In this document: positions 23,695 to 32,506 of the stretch, piece by piece
Layout: each line of letters starts with the position of its first letter
How positions within the stretch are numbered: position 1 is the stretch's first letter
From: Thiorhodovibrio litoralis
GTDB lineage: Bacteria; Pseudomonadota; Gammaproteobacteria; Chromatiales; Chromatiaceae
Assembly: GCF_033954455.1 (NCBI RefSeq)
Contig: NZ_CP121473.1
Span: 5,318,501 to 5,382,500, forward strand
Direction: 5' to 3'
DNA: 64,000 nucleotides
The notes under the pieces: model-generated
What the model saw: the letters and a program-made list of their open reading frames with translations, nothing else
Told to the model about the DNA's origin: nothing
Database searches by the model: none
Program-made: the position numbers and the translations under genes

Positions 23695-25779
23695 TTATGC
23701 CGGCAGATGGGCTTGCGCGAGGGCGCGCAATACCGGCTCGTCTCGAACGCGTTTGCTCGCCACCGCCCAGAGGTCAAAAAAGGGCGCGCCGCGCCGACGG
23801 CTGGCGATGCTGGCGAACCCGGCGGCTTGCAGGGTGCCGATCAGCACCCGTTCGGTGAAGCCGCATTTGTGGGCCATGTAGAGGTTGCCCTGTGCGAGCG
23901 AGGGGCGGTGGCCGTAGAGGATATCGAGCGGGGCGATGGGGCCGGCGGGGGATTGGTAGGCCGGCTCGGTCAACTTGTCCTCTGCCACCAAGGCGCAGAC
24001 GCTCTGGATGTCGGGGCAGGTGATGACGGCGAAGCCCTCAGGCTTCAGGATGCGGTGGAATTCGGCCAGGGCCACCGGCACTTCATGCGGATAGAGATGC
24101 TCGATGTTATGGCTGGAGAAGAGCGCGTCCATGCTCTCGGACTCCACTGCCGCCATGTCGGTCATGCTGCCCTGGATGTCAGGCTGCACCGCCGGGTCGA
24201 TGTCGAAGCGGATCTCCGTCCAGTCGTCGGTGTTGAACCCGGCGGTGGTCTGGTCCTTGCGCTTGGGGCCGCAGCCGATGTGGAGGAAGGTCTGCGCGGG
24301 CATGGGCGCGGCGGTCTCGATCAGGGTCTCGTCCTGCGGTGTGAGTGCATAGCCCCAGTGGCGCGCCCACGGTAGCAGCCAGGGTAGCACCGGCGCCAGT
24401 TGCGCGCGGTACTTCTGCCAGCGCCCGGCGGCGTGGGTGTAGAGTGGCTGTACCACCTGGTGGTAGCTCGGGGTGTTGATGTGCCTGCGCGCGGCGGCGG
24501 TCTCGGCATAGCGGGTGACGGCATCATCCCAGGGCAATCCGAGAAAATCCAGCAGCGCACGCACCTGGTTGGTGAAATCCACCACTAGGTCTTCGTAGCG
24601 CAGCGCATGCACGCGCAAGGGGAATACCTCACTGGCACGCACCCATAGGCGCATGGCCCGGTCATACAGACGCGCGCAGTCGGTCAGCGTGAGGAAATTC
24701 GCCATGGCCTCATTGGGCGCGAAAGAGTGCATGAAGCAGCTCAGCACGCAATCGCACGGGTGGCGCAGGGCGAGAATAAAACGCGCGTCGGGAAACAGCC
24801 GATGGATCAGCACTGCCGCGGTGAGGTTCAGCGGTAGCTTATCCACCACCACCGGGCGTGACGGTTCCCGGCTCAGGGCGTCGTCCAGCGCCGTTGTATA
24901 GGCCAGCTGCAGCGCCTCCAGCGTCTGGGCATCGACGGTGGCCAAGTCAGCAGGGAAGTTCTTCAGGGTCCGCAGCGCGGCGAGCTTGGCGTGCGCGACG
25001 CAGGGGACTTCCTCCACTACCGTCACTGCCGGATGGCTGCGCAGGATGGTGTCGAGCAAGGTGGTCCCTGAGCGGGGAAAGCCGACCAGAAACACGGCGC
25101 TCTGCGCCGGGGCCGGGTGCGTCTGCCAGTCTGCGGCCCAAGCCGGGGTAAGACAGGCATCCAGGCGCGTCAGGTGGGCGTTGTAGGGCGCCTTGTCGAT
25201 GCCGTGGCGCGCGAAGCGTGACTGCGCGGCTGTGTTGGCCGCCTCAAACGCGGCAAAGGCCGCCGCCGGTTCGTCCAGGCGGTCATGCAGCGCCCCACGC
25301 AGCGCGGCGATTTCTTCCCACATCCCTAGGCGCTCATCCTCCAGTGGAATCTGCGCTAAGTCGGACTGTTCCAATGCGGCCAACGCATCCTTCAGCTGGC
25401 CATCGCGGCGCAACAAGCGCGCCCGAATCAAATCCACGCCCGGATGGCAGATGGGCGCCGCCGCCAGCGCCTCACGCAGGCGCGGCACATCGCCAAGACG
25501 CTCCAGCAGGGCCCAGTAATTGGCCTGCATCAGGACATTCTCTGGCGCTAGCGCCACCGCACGCGCGTTGTGCAGTCGGGCCTCCTCATAGCGACCGAGC
25601 AAGCGCAACACATTGCCGAGGTTGTTGTGCGCGCCAGCCTGTTCCGGGTCGCTGTCGAGAATGGCCTGATAGGCGCGCTCGGCGTCTTCAAGCCGTCCGG
25701 CGCGTTGGTGATTGATGGCCTGTTGCAGTGGGGACGGCGGACTGTCAGAGGTACCTTGGTTCGATGGTTTGGTCATCAT
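23695..25779 (-). CDS. TPR–sulfotransferase–methyltransferase fusion
   Basis: A 694-residue protein. Residues ~10–200 are TPRs. A sulfotransferase domain starts ~225: PAPS P-loop GFPRSGTTLLDTILRSHP, VVDKLPLNL, and the 3'-phosphate motif ALRHPCDCVLSCF. From ~495 a class I methyltransferase very like the one at 12244–12843 follows: FLHIGCGPKRKDQT, SHNIEHLYPHEVPVALAEF. I prefer the start at 25779 to the one at 25878, which would overlap the upstream gene. TPR–sulfotransferases resemble tyrosylprotein or glycan sulfotransferases; the fusion suggests sulfation and methylation of one acceptor. Confidence 0.9.
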   Translation of the reverse strand: MMTKPSNQGTSDSPPSPLQQAINHQRAGRLEDAERAYQAILDSDPEQAGAHNNLGNVLRLLGRYEEARLHNARAVALAPENVLMQANYWALLERLGDVPRLREALAAAPICHPGVDLIRARLLRRDGQLKDALAALEQSDLAQIPLEDERLGMWEEIAALRGALHDRLDEPAAAFAAFEAANTAAQSRFARHGIDKAPYNAHLTRLDACLTPAWAADWQTHPAPAQSAVFLVGFPRSGTTLLDTILRSHPAVTVVEEVPCVAHAKLAALRTLKNFPADLATVDAQTLEALQLAYTTALDDALSREPSRPVVVDKLPLNLTAAVLIHRLFPDARFILALRHPCDCVLSCFMHSFAPNEAMANFLTLTDCARLYDRAMRLWVRASEVFPLRVHALRYEDLVVDFTNQVRALLDFLGLPWDDAVTRYAETAAARRHINTPSYHQVVQPLYTHAAGRWQKYRAQLAPVLPWLLPWARHWGYALTPQDETLIETAAPMPAQTFLHIGCGPKRKDQTTAGFNTDDWTEIRFDIDPAVQPDIQGSMTDMAAVESESMDALFSSHNIEHLYPHEVPVALAEFHRILKPEGFAVITCPDIQSVCALVAEDKLTEPAYQSPAGPIAPLDILYGHRPSLAQGNLYMAHKCGFTERVLIGTLQAAGFASIASRRRGAPFFDLWAVASKRVRDEPVLRALAQAHLPA

Positions 25780-25810
25780 CCGCACGCTCTCTTGCGCGCC
25801 TTTAGGCGCC

Positions 25811-26077
25811 TCAATCCTCCAACCAACCACCGAACAAATCCGCGATGCGCTGACGCTGGGCGGCGATGTGAGTTTCAAACACGGCTGAATCTGTCACGGT
25901 CTCGCTGTGCTTGCCGCCCAGATGACGTTCGGCCTCGTCAAGGACAGCCGAGAGAGGGACGTTTTCTGTATCGCAGCATGCTAGCAGTTGCAAGGCGCGC
26001 TTGCGATCCGCCGCGTGCAGCGCGAATTGGCCATCTCTGTCGCCAAAGCAGCCGGGAAGATGCTGTTGCCAGTGCAT
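25811..26077 (-). CDS. Small hypothetical protein
   Basis: An 88-residue, acidic, Cys-containing protein (MHWQQHLPGCFGDRDGQFALHAADRKRALQLLACC…GGWLED). No family is recognised, and it has no membrane segment. The ATG has GAGG about 12 bases upstream. It starts 25 bases after a strong terminator and ends 32 bases before the TPR–sulfotransferase fusion, so it would be the first gene of that operon. Confidence 0.45.
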   Translation of the reverse strand: MHWQQHLPGCFGDRDGQFALHAADRKRALQLLACCDTENVPLSAVLDEAERHLGGKHSETVTDSAVFETHIAAQRQRIADLFGGWLED

Positions 26078-26102
26078 GCGAAAACCGACCTCACGAACAT
26101 GG

Positions 26103-26134
26103 AAAAACCCCGCCCCGACAGGTCGGGAGCGGGG
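26103..26134 (-). terminator. Intrinsic terminator, minus strand
   Basis: Stem CCCCGC-CCCGAC / GTCGGG-A-GCGGGG at 26108–26134, followed on the minus strand by TTTTT (26107–26103). It ends transcription coming from the small membrane-protein gene and separates it from the TPR–sulfotransferase operon. Confidence 0.85.
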
Positions 26135-26243
26135 TTGGAAGGCAAGCTGATCTTGCCCTGAATCATTGTTTTATTACCGCTTGGCCTAAGTCGTATTTAG
26201 CTGGCCACAAAATTTCATTTTTTTCAACTTAGATGACGAACGT

Positions 26244-26405
26244 TCAAGGTCGAGTATCGATAATGATCAGGATCGTATCAGCCTGTATGACGATAGACAC
26301 TCGACTTCGGCGGCGTCTCCACAATAGCATGAACAGCTCTAAAAGAAACCCGGCAAGCATCGAGCTAAGGATATTGGTGATCAATAAAAATGCGCTCATC
26401 AGCAT
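26244..26405 (-). CDS. Small membrane protein (53 aa)
   Basis: Reads MLMSAFLLITNILSSML then AGFLLELFMLLWRRRRSR and ends with a short β-like tail. This gives one transmembrane helix followed by a strongly basic Arg cluster, implying a cytoplasmic C-terminal side. AAGAGGA lies 8–9 bases upstream of the ATG at 26405, and an alternative Met follows at 26399. It lies between the RTX gene terminator and the terminator at 26103–26134. Function unknown. A perfect hairpin (TGCACC…GGTGCA, 26442–26457) lies in its leader. Confidence 0.5.
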   Translation of the reverse strand: MLMSAFLLITNILSSMLAGFLLELFMLLWRRRRSRVSIVIQADTILIIIDTRP

Positions 26406-26500
26406 CGTAATATGTCCTCTTGGTTATGGAAAAGAAACGGCTGCACCGACTGGTGCAACCCATCAGCGAAAAAAAGATTGAAAACATCATGATATCGCCT

Positions 26501-26528
26501 AAAAAAAACCCCCAGCAGAGGCTGGGGG
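26501..26528 (-). terminator. Intrinsic terminator of the RTX gene
   Basis: Stem CCCCCAGC / GCTGGGGG with a four-base loop, followed on the minus strand by eight T (26508–26501). It lies about 70 bases after the RTX stop codon. Confidence 0.92.
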
Positions 26529-26597
26529 TGTAATGAACGACCAGATTACAAGGGCGGCGCGAGTTTGCTGAAACTCGGGCCTGTCCTTTTGTCCGGC

Positions 26598-29243
26598 TTA
26601 GGCGAAATTGTCGAAAACACCAGCAACGAATGTTGTTGCATCAGCCACATTGAATGTACCGAGCAGCCCAACCTCTCCAGCATCGACCGTACCGTCATTA
26701 TTAAGATCTTGGAATAGGAAGAGGCCTGTACTCGCTCCATTATCCGTGAGGTAGTAGAATGCATCACCTGCGTTTATGTTGGCATCAGATTGTGCCAAGT
26801 CCGTGACCTGCGTACCTACCGTAAGATCCCCTGAGTCGGCGCCGTTATTCACAAGAAAACCTGTGTTAGCGTTCGGGTTGACGGCACCGGCTACAACATT
26901 GGCAGCCTCATAGGTTACACCTGTTCCCCTCAAGGCTGCATTATTAGCGAGACCACCATCACCAAAGTTGAAGTTGATGGTGTCGTTTGCCACAGCAAAG
27001 TCGGTAATGATGTCTGAGCCATTTTGAGTCTGAGTTGTCCCGAAATTTACTTTGTCATTGCCGCCGGCAGTGAGAATGATCGTATCGTCGCCCGAACTAC
27101 CGGTGGCACTATTGTCACCCGCCCCACCGTTGATGGTGTCATTAAACGCGGTACCCACCAAGGTGTCATTGGCTGCCGTGCCATTGATGGTGGAGCCAGC
27201 CGTGGCGCTCATGTTGCCTGTCGCGAAGGTGCCGCTGTACCCGGTGACTTTGACCAAGGTATCGTCGGCATTGAGCGCCGTGTTGTTGTTGCCGTCAATG
27301 AACAGATAGGTATCACTCTTGTAGGTGAACAGACCCGCGCGATTAGCGCCGATGTCACCGGCAACCGCAGTGTCGAGCGCTTCGTACAGGGTCGCGTAGG
27401 TGTCGTAGTTGTTCGAGACATTTTGGATGCCTGCCGCAACCGCTGTGACGGCCAAGGTGTCGTTGGTGAAGTCAAGATCAGTGATGGTGTCCATCACATA
27501 GGTCGCGGCATTGACGTTGGTCAGCTTCGACACGGCAAAGGTGTTTTTGCCATCATCGCCGGTGTAGGTGTCGTTTCCAGTACCACCAACCAGGTAATCG
27601 TCGCCCGCGCCACCGGTCAGGGTGTCCTTGCCCGCGTCGCCGAGAATGACGTCGTCCTTAGCGCCACCGGTCAGGATGTCGTTTTCGTTGGTGCCATAGA
27701 TGTAGGCACCCTCGCTACCGGCCTTGACTACGGCGCCGGAATCGACCACGGGGGTATCCAGATTCACGACAGTGCGCGCACCGACACCAGAGAAATCGAT
27801 ATTGTTCAATGCTTTGGCAGTCGTTGTTGCGGTGTAGCTCAGAGCGCGGTCGCCGGTGGCGGTGATGTCCGAAACGCGGCTGTCGGTTGAAAGAACCAGG
27901 CCGTAACCGGTGCCATCTGTAGAAGATGTCGCACCATCTTTGTTGTCACGATCCGCCGTGGTGATCGCTAAATTCTCGATACCATCGACGCCGAGCAGCA
28001 CCTGGTTACCCGGTTGAGCCACCGTTAGGTCTGAGTTCAGCGCAACATTCAGGGTGTCGTCGGTATTCGGATCAGTCGCGCCGGTCATGCCAATGTTGAC
28101 TGCAACAGTGGAGTCTCCGCCGGCAGCATAGGTCACGGTACCGCCGGAGGTGAAGCCATTGACGGTCGCCGCAGCCGTGGTCGTTACAGCCCCGATCTGC
28201 AACTCGTTGGCGCCGGAGAACTTGGAGATGTCGATGGTTGTGTTATTCAAGTCATCGTTAATGCGCACACCCTGGAAGTTCGTAATCTGCGCCAGGTTGG
28301 TGGAGCTTGCGCCATCCAGTGCGTCCCCGGCCGCTGCGGTCATGGCCAAGATGTTATTTCCGCCACCGCCGTTGAGGGTGTCTGCGGTGGTGAGATCGCC
28401 AAGAGCAGCGTTGCCAATGCCGATCACATCATCGCCATCGCCGCCATTGACGCTAATCGCTTTGTTCAGGTTCACCGTTAGGGTATCGTTACCGGTGCCG
28501 CCAGTGATGGTGGCGTCCTTGGTGCTAGCGGATACATCAACTGTCACGCCGCCCGAGTTCGCGCTTGCATTAACAGAGGTCACATTGGTGAAAGCGACGT
28601 TGGTGCTTGCAGCAAAATCAACTTTTCCCGCGCCAGAGAAGGTCAGGGTCTTCGGATCGGTGTCGCCAGCGACACTCGCTAGCCCAATGTAGCTCTCGCC
28701 GCCGGTTGCATTGACAGCGAAGGTGGTGAATTTATCGCTTCCACCGGTGGTGACTTTAATGTCTGCGCGTTTTGTGCTGGTACCAGAACTGGCGGTTTCG
28801 ATGTTGAGCGTGGCGTCGGTGGAACCGATTTTACCGTCTGCAAAGGTGAACTCTAGCGCGTCGTTTCCACCGACAGCCACCTTCACATTATCTAGGCCCG
28901 CGGTGACGTTGTTCTGGAGGTTACTAACCTCAACCATCGCTGTTTGCGAGTCGGAACCCGAGTTCATCGCGGTGATCTTTTCCACGCCAGTCCAGTTGAC
29001 AGCGTTTAAATCGCCCGTCGGGCCGGCAACCAGGTTTTGAATCTGGATGTTTTCAATGCTTGCCAAAGTTCCAATGGGGGTGTCATTGGTTGCTGCCGTC
29101 AACTTGAACGTATCCGTGCCGGCCTTGCCATCAAGCGAGTCACCTGTGTTAAAGGTGGCACCAGCCGCCGCGTTCGCCTCGATGACGCCATTGAACGTAT
29201 CATCCCCGGAGGTACCGTCGATGCTCTCAATAGCAGTAGTCAA
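26598..29243 (-). CDS. RTX/S-layer-like surface protein secreted by type I secretion
   Basis: An 881-residue Gly/Thr/Asn/Asp/Ala-rich protein in which I see no Cys. It has no N-terminal signal peptide. The N-terminus (IDGTSGDDTFNG) and the middle contain GGxGxDxxx calcium-binding nonapeptides, e.g. GGTGNDTL, GGDGDDVI and a cluster near residues 515–560 (LTGGAGDDYLVGGTGNDTY). A further group is GGAGDNSATGSSGDDTI. The C-terminus ends TFVAGVFDNFA, like the uncleaved type I secretion signal of RTX and Caulobacter-type S-layer proteins. The long β-strand repeats between support a lattice or adhesin role. The only start in frame is TTG (29243), with no clear ribosome site. No type I secretion genes are in the window. 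It is a likely target of the neighbouring glycosylation enzymes. Confidence 0.88.
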   Translation of the reverse strand: MTTAIESIDGTSGDDTFNGVIEANAAAGATFNTGDSLDGKAGTDTFKLTAATNDTPIGTLASIENIQIQNLVAGPTGDLNAVNWTGVEKITAMNSGSDSQTAMVEVSNLQNNVTAGLDNVKVAVGGNDALEFTFADGKIGSTDATLNIETASSGTSTKRADIKVTTGGSDKFTTFAVNATGGESYIGLASVAGDTDPKTLTFSGAGKVDFAASTNVAFTNVTSVNASANSGGVTVDVSASTKDATITGGTGNDTLTVNLNKAISVNGGDGDDVIGIGNAALGDLTTADTLNGGGGNNILAMTAAAGDALDGASSTNLAQITNFQGVRINDDLNNTTIDISKFSGANELQIGAVTTTAAATVNGFTSGGTVTYAAGGDSTVAVNIGMTGATDPNTDDTLNVALNSDLTVAQPGNQVLLGVDGIENLAITTADRDNKDGATSSTDGTGYGLVLSTDSRVSDITATGDRALSYTATTTAKALNNIDFSGVGARTVVNLDTPVVDSGAVVKAGSEGAYIYGTNENDILTGGAKDDVILGDAGKDTLTGGAGDDYLVGGTGNDTYTGDDGKNTFAVSKLTNVNAATYVMDTITDLDFTNDTLAVTAVAAGIQNVSNNYDTYATLYEALDTAVAGDIGANRAGLFTYKSDTYLFIDGNNNTALNADDTLVKVTGYSGTFATGNMSATAGSTINGTAANDTLVGTAFNDTINGGAGDNSATGSSGDDTIILTAGGNDKVNFGTTQTQNGSDIITDFAVANDTINFNFGDGGLANNAALRGTGVTYEAANVVAGAVNPNANTGFLVNNGADSGDLTVGTQVTDLAQSDANINAGDAFYYLTDNGASTGLFLFQDLNNDGTVDAGEVGLLGTFNVADATTFVAGVFDNFA

Positions 29244-29427
29244 CGTGCTGGTATGAGATTCTATTTAAGCTTATTTTTCAATGCGTTATAGAATTTTCGA
29301 GAGACTTTCAGTACATTTTTCCCACCAATTTCCTACTGAGCTATTGAAATTGGCCCTTACAGAATCTGATATTGCCCTGTAAGTCGATGAAAAAATATGG
29401 TTTATTCTTACAATAGGGGCCAGCCAA

Positions 29428-29480
29428 TTCCTACCAAAAATCCCACCATCGCCAGAAAACGGCCGTACATTTGGTAGGAA
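29428..29480. promoter_or_regulatory. Inverted repeat upstream of the RTX gene
   Basis: TTCCTACCAAA at 29428–29438 and TTTGGTAGGAA at 29470–29480 form a perfect 11-bp inverted repeat separated by 31 bp; a TTTCCTAC-like half site also occurs near 29330. The 257-bp gap between the tandem-HTH regulator and the RTX gene is AT-rich and should hold the RTX promoter, so this could be an operator for that regulator. Confidence 0.45.
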
Positions 29481-29501
29481 CCCGCACCGTTCATAGGCGC
29501 T

Positions 29502-30635
29502 TCATGGCTGATTTTTCTTGCATTCGTCACATCGCTCGCGTTTCAACAGCATCCTGCTGAGTGTCATCAATACCTCGGTGGCGCACTCTCTTGCGAGTCG
29601 CTCTTGGCAGCGCGCGCCGCCACCGATTTCGCTTAAGAGGTTAATGCAGGTTTCATACAACCAGGTTCGATCCTCCGGGCGCTGATCCCCAATATCAGCG
29701 CGTTGCAGCGCTTCCAAGACCATGCCTTTGACGCGCTGCAGGGTAACGGCCTCGCTTAGATTGGAATCAGCGTTTCGCGGCCGACTCGTCGCCAGATGAG
29801 GCCCCCCTGCCGAAGCGTCTGCCGTGCTGCCCACCAACGCCGGTGTGTGATCAAGTGCGCCTGTCGATGGATCGGATTGTCCTGACTCCCCTGCCTGTTG
29901 CACCCCAGCTACCGCCACCACGTCTGGTGCGGATCGGCGCTTTTTTCGGCGGCGATCAAATTGGTTCTGTTGATCGGGGTGCGCGCGCCAGGCGGCGATT
30001 TGTCTGGCAGCCAGCCCGGCCTCGACCTGACCCTCGTCCCAGCTCCGCAGTGGATCATAACGGCCCGCGTGTATCCGTCGGTCCAATGCGCAGACCTCCG
30101 GGTCATTGGTATCGAAGGTGATCGGCTCATGGCCCACTAACAGCCACTGCAGGCGAACATTTGCACCCAGCGCGAGCCTCACCAACATCTCTCGCGTGGG
30201 TTCCGCGGGCCCGTGCACCCAGCCACGGATGGTCGATTCCGGCCGCCCAATCACTCGCCCGAGTTCGACCATGGTGCCCAACCGTTTCGCAAGCAGCGCG
30301 ATCCGCTGGCGGAAGGCCTCCGGCTCGGCAAGCCCCTGCGCCTGCGCTGTTGTGCTCCAGCGATAAGGAAAATGCCAGCCCACTCCCCCGACCAGCCAGT
30401 CTTCGGCGACTTCCGCACTGCGCGCGAGTGATAACAACCGCAAGCGACTTGGCTCACTTTCGCCCTTAAGCCAACGGCGAAGCACCGGGGGCTGCATTCC
30501 CGCCTCCTCTGCCAACGCCACCACGCCCCCCACCCGCTCGCAGGCCCAGCGCAGCCGCCAGCGGAAGTCCTCGCCGTCGCGTCCTTCGCTGTCAGCCAAG
30601 GGCGCGTAATCGTTGAGCGTGCCACGCGTGTCCAT
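29502..30635 (-). CDS. Regulator with two helix-turn-helix domains
   Basis: A 377-residue protein with two related phage-repressor-like HTH domains: residues ~25–82 (LRWACERVGGVVALAEEAG, PPVLRRWLKGESEPS, EDWLVGG) and ~108–168 (IALLAKRLGTMVELGRVIG, ESTIRGWVHGPAEPT, LQWLLVG). The second looks like a duplicate of the first. A basic linker (RRRKKRR) and a helical C-terminus ending with CDECKK follow. It lies upstream of and in line with the RTX gene and is divergent from the integrase. It could control either; no catalytic domain is seen. Confidence 0.7.
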   Translation of the reverse strand: MDTRGTLNDYAPLADSEGRDGEDFRWRLRWACERVGGVVALAEEAGMQPPVLRRWLKGESEPSRLRLLSLARSAEVAEDWLVGGVGWHFPYRWSTTAQAQGLAEPEAFRQRIALLAKRLGTMVELGRVIGRPESTIRGWVHGPAEPTREMLVRLALGANVRLQWLLVGHEPITFDTNDPEVCALDRRIHAGRYDPLRSWDEGQVEAGLAARQIAAWRAHPDQQNQFDRRRKKRRSAPDVVAVAGVQQAGESGQSDPSTGALDHTPALVGSTADASAGGPHLATSRPRNADSNLSEAVTLQRVKGMVLEALQRADIGDQRPEDRTWLYETCINLLSEIGGGARCQERLARECATEVLMTLSRMLLKRERCDECKKNQP

Positions 30636-30920
30636 CCACTATCAGCCAAGCGCAAGGGAGCTATCGGACTGACCCGAACGAAAACAAAGTACGGATATCG
30701 CGAAATGACGCGCATGATGTCTGCGAAAGTGGCATCGGCATTCTCTACGGCAGAGGAATCCATCAAATGATTTGCGCAAAAAAATAATCAATGGATTTGA
30801 GCGATTCATTTTTGCAGGAGAGAAAAATCCAGCGTTTTTGGGCCGGAAATCCACCTATTTTTTGCGTCGCGTGAAATGGAAAACCAGGACAGTCACAATC
30901 GCAGTTTTCGTATTTGTTTC

Positions 30921-30948
30921 TTGACAGGCGCGGATTCCGTACTATTAT
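30921..30948 (+). promoter_or_regulatory. Sigma-70-type promoter of the integrase gene
   Basis: TTGACA (30921–30926), 16-bp spacer, TATTAT (30943–30948), 80 bases before the integrase ATG. The surrounding 30636–31028 region is non-coding and AT-rich, and presumably holds the divergent promoter for the HTH regulator as well. Confidence 0.75.
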
Positions 30949-31028
30949 TCCCCTCGAAGCTCGGTATCAGTCGATCTCCGGCTTCTCTACCCATCTCTAT
31001 CACCCATCACATGGAGGGACCAGCATCT

Positions 31029-32231
31029 ATGCCGAAACAGTCATTGCGTCACGCATGGCCCACTCTCGAGAGTTCATTGGGCCGCAGCAAGACGAATTAC
31101 CACGATGTGGAAGTCACTGGCCTGATGCTCGAGGTCAGGGGGCCCAGGCGCCAAAACCGCACATGGTATCTACGCTATCGCTACAACGGCCGCCAACACC
31201 AGCGGCGCTTGGGCAAGGGCGATCACATGGATTATGACCAAGCGTGCGAGGCGGCGGAGCAGATATTGGAGACGATCGCCGCTGGCCGCGATCCTTCCAT
31301 GGCGGATGCCACCCCACCCACAACCTTTCGGGACTTTGCGATTAACGCGTATCTCCAACACGTGATGCTTTCGAAAGTATCGTGGAAAACGGACGAATCG
31401 CTGATCCGGAATCATCTCATACCGCATTTCGGCGATAAACCCCTGGCTGCGATCACCCGACAAGATATCGCTGATCTCGCAAGAAAACGCCTGGAAGAGA
31501 AGGCCGCACCGGGTTCTGTTGATCGCCTGCTGGTGTTGCTTCGCTATCAATTCAACCTGGCGATCAGGTGGGGCACGCCGGGCGTGGATGAAAACCCGGC
31601 TAAATTAGTGCCATTATTGCGAAAAGACAATCGGCGCGACCGTTATCTCAGCCAGGAGGAAATGGATCGACTGTTCCGGGAACTCGAGAAGAGTGAAGCG
31701 CCGGTCCTGCGCTACATCGTGGCGTTCTTGCTGCTCACCGGAGCCCGAAAAAATGAGGTGTTGCAGGCACGCTGGGAGGATTTCGATTTCGAAACGGGCC
31801 TTTGGCGGATACCGCTCACAAAGCGCCAAGAGCGTCGCTTTGTGCCGCTGTCAGACGGTGCCATGGCGTTGCTTTCGGAAGTTCCACGTTACCCGCACGT
31901 ACCCTGGGTGTTTCCCAACCCGGCAACCGAGCGCCCGTTTCGACAAATCTATTATGGCTGGGACACAGTTAGAAGGCGCGCAGGTCTTCCGGATGTTCGC
32001 ATACACGATCTCCGTCATAGCTTTGCGTCGATGCTGATCAATGCTGGGCGCTCACTCTACGAAGTCCAGCAGCTGCTGGGGCACACGCAGATCAAAACCA
32101 CGCAGCGTTATGCGCATTTAGCGCCAGACACCCTGCGCGCGGCGACCAGTACGGCCGCTCAGGTCATGTCGGATGTCCTTGCTTCCATGAAAAAACCAGC
32201 CCACGAAAACCGTGCGCTGGTGCAATCCTAA
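31029..32231 (+). CDS. Tyrosine recombinase / phage-type integrase
   Basis: A 400-residue site-specific recombinase. The core-binding SAM-like domain lies ~100–185. Catalytic residues are R240 (TGARKNEV), K265 (PLTKRQERR), H326 and R329 (HDLRHSF), H352 (LLGHTQ) and nucleophile Y361 (TTQRYAHL). The N-terminus has the WYLRYRYNGRQHQRRLG segment typical of arm-binding domains. I use the ATG at 31029, with GGAGG about 11 bases upstream. The longer frame from 30876 would include the promoter at 30921–30948. It marks an integrated element; no tRNA or matching att repeats were seen. Confidence 0.92.
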   Translation: MPKQSLRHAWPTLESSLGRSKTNYHDVEVTGLMLEVRGPRRQNRTWYLRYRYNGRQHQRRLGKGDHMDYDQACEAAEQILETIAAGRDPSMADATPPTTFRDFAINAYLQHVMLSKVSWKTDESLIRNHLIPHFGDKPLAAITRQDIADLARKRLEEKAAPGSVDRLLVLLRYQFNLAIRWGTPGVDENPAKLVPLLRKDNRRDRYLSQEEMDRLFRELEKSEAPVLRYIVAFLLLTGARKNEVLQARWEDFDFETGLWRIPLTKRQERRFVPLSDGAMALLSEVPRYPHVPWVFPNPATERPFRQIYYGWDTVRRRAGLPDVRIHDLRHSFASMLINAGRSLYEVQQLLGHTQIKTTQRYAHLAPDTLRAATSTAAQVMSDVLASMKKPAHENRALVQS

Positions 32232-32309
32232 GCAAAATCAGTCAGTTCCACGTCCTGCGCAATGGCATACGCCAACATGTCATTGCGCTCTAACCACCAC
32301 GAAGAAGAA

Positions 32310-32335
32310 AGCCCGCAGGGCGCGGGCTGTTTTTC
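32310..32335 (+). terminator. Intrinsic terminator of the integrase gene
   Basis: AGCCCGC-AGGGC-GCGGGCT (32310–32329) followed by GTTTTTC, about 80 bases after the integrase stop. Confidence 0.88.
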
Positions 32336-32506
32336 GATCAAATCGTTTTTGTGTCGGTTGCGTGTTACCAGCACGCCACCCTTATCTGCAACCCTGCACG
32401 CCAGATCAGACGAAGAGCAGACTTGCTAATCGAGAGTCTACATCTAAAGAATAGCAGTTCGTTTGCTCCGAATCTAGTCCGGCGTGCCTCTCCAACGGAG
32501 GTACGC

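Noticed and set aside
25981-26166. 61-codon minus-strand ORF
   Set aside because: It runs straight through the intrinsic terminator at 26103–26134.
26598-29291. Plus-strand ORFs of 85–288 codons opposite the RTX gene
   Set aside because: They are antisense shadows created by the repetitive, stop-poor RTX sequence; the minus frame has clear family motifs.
30876-31028. Longer N-terminus for the integrase (start at 30876)
   Set aside because: It would include the σ70 promoter at 30921–30948, and the ATG at 31029 has a proper ribosome site.
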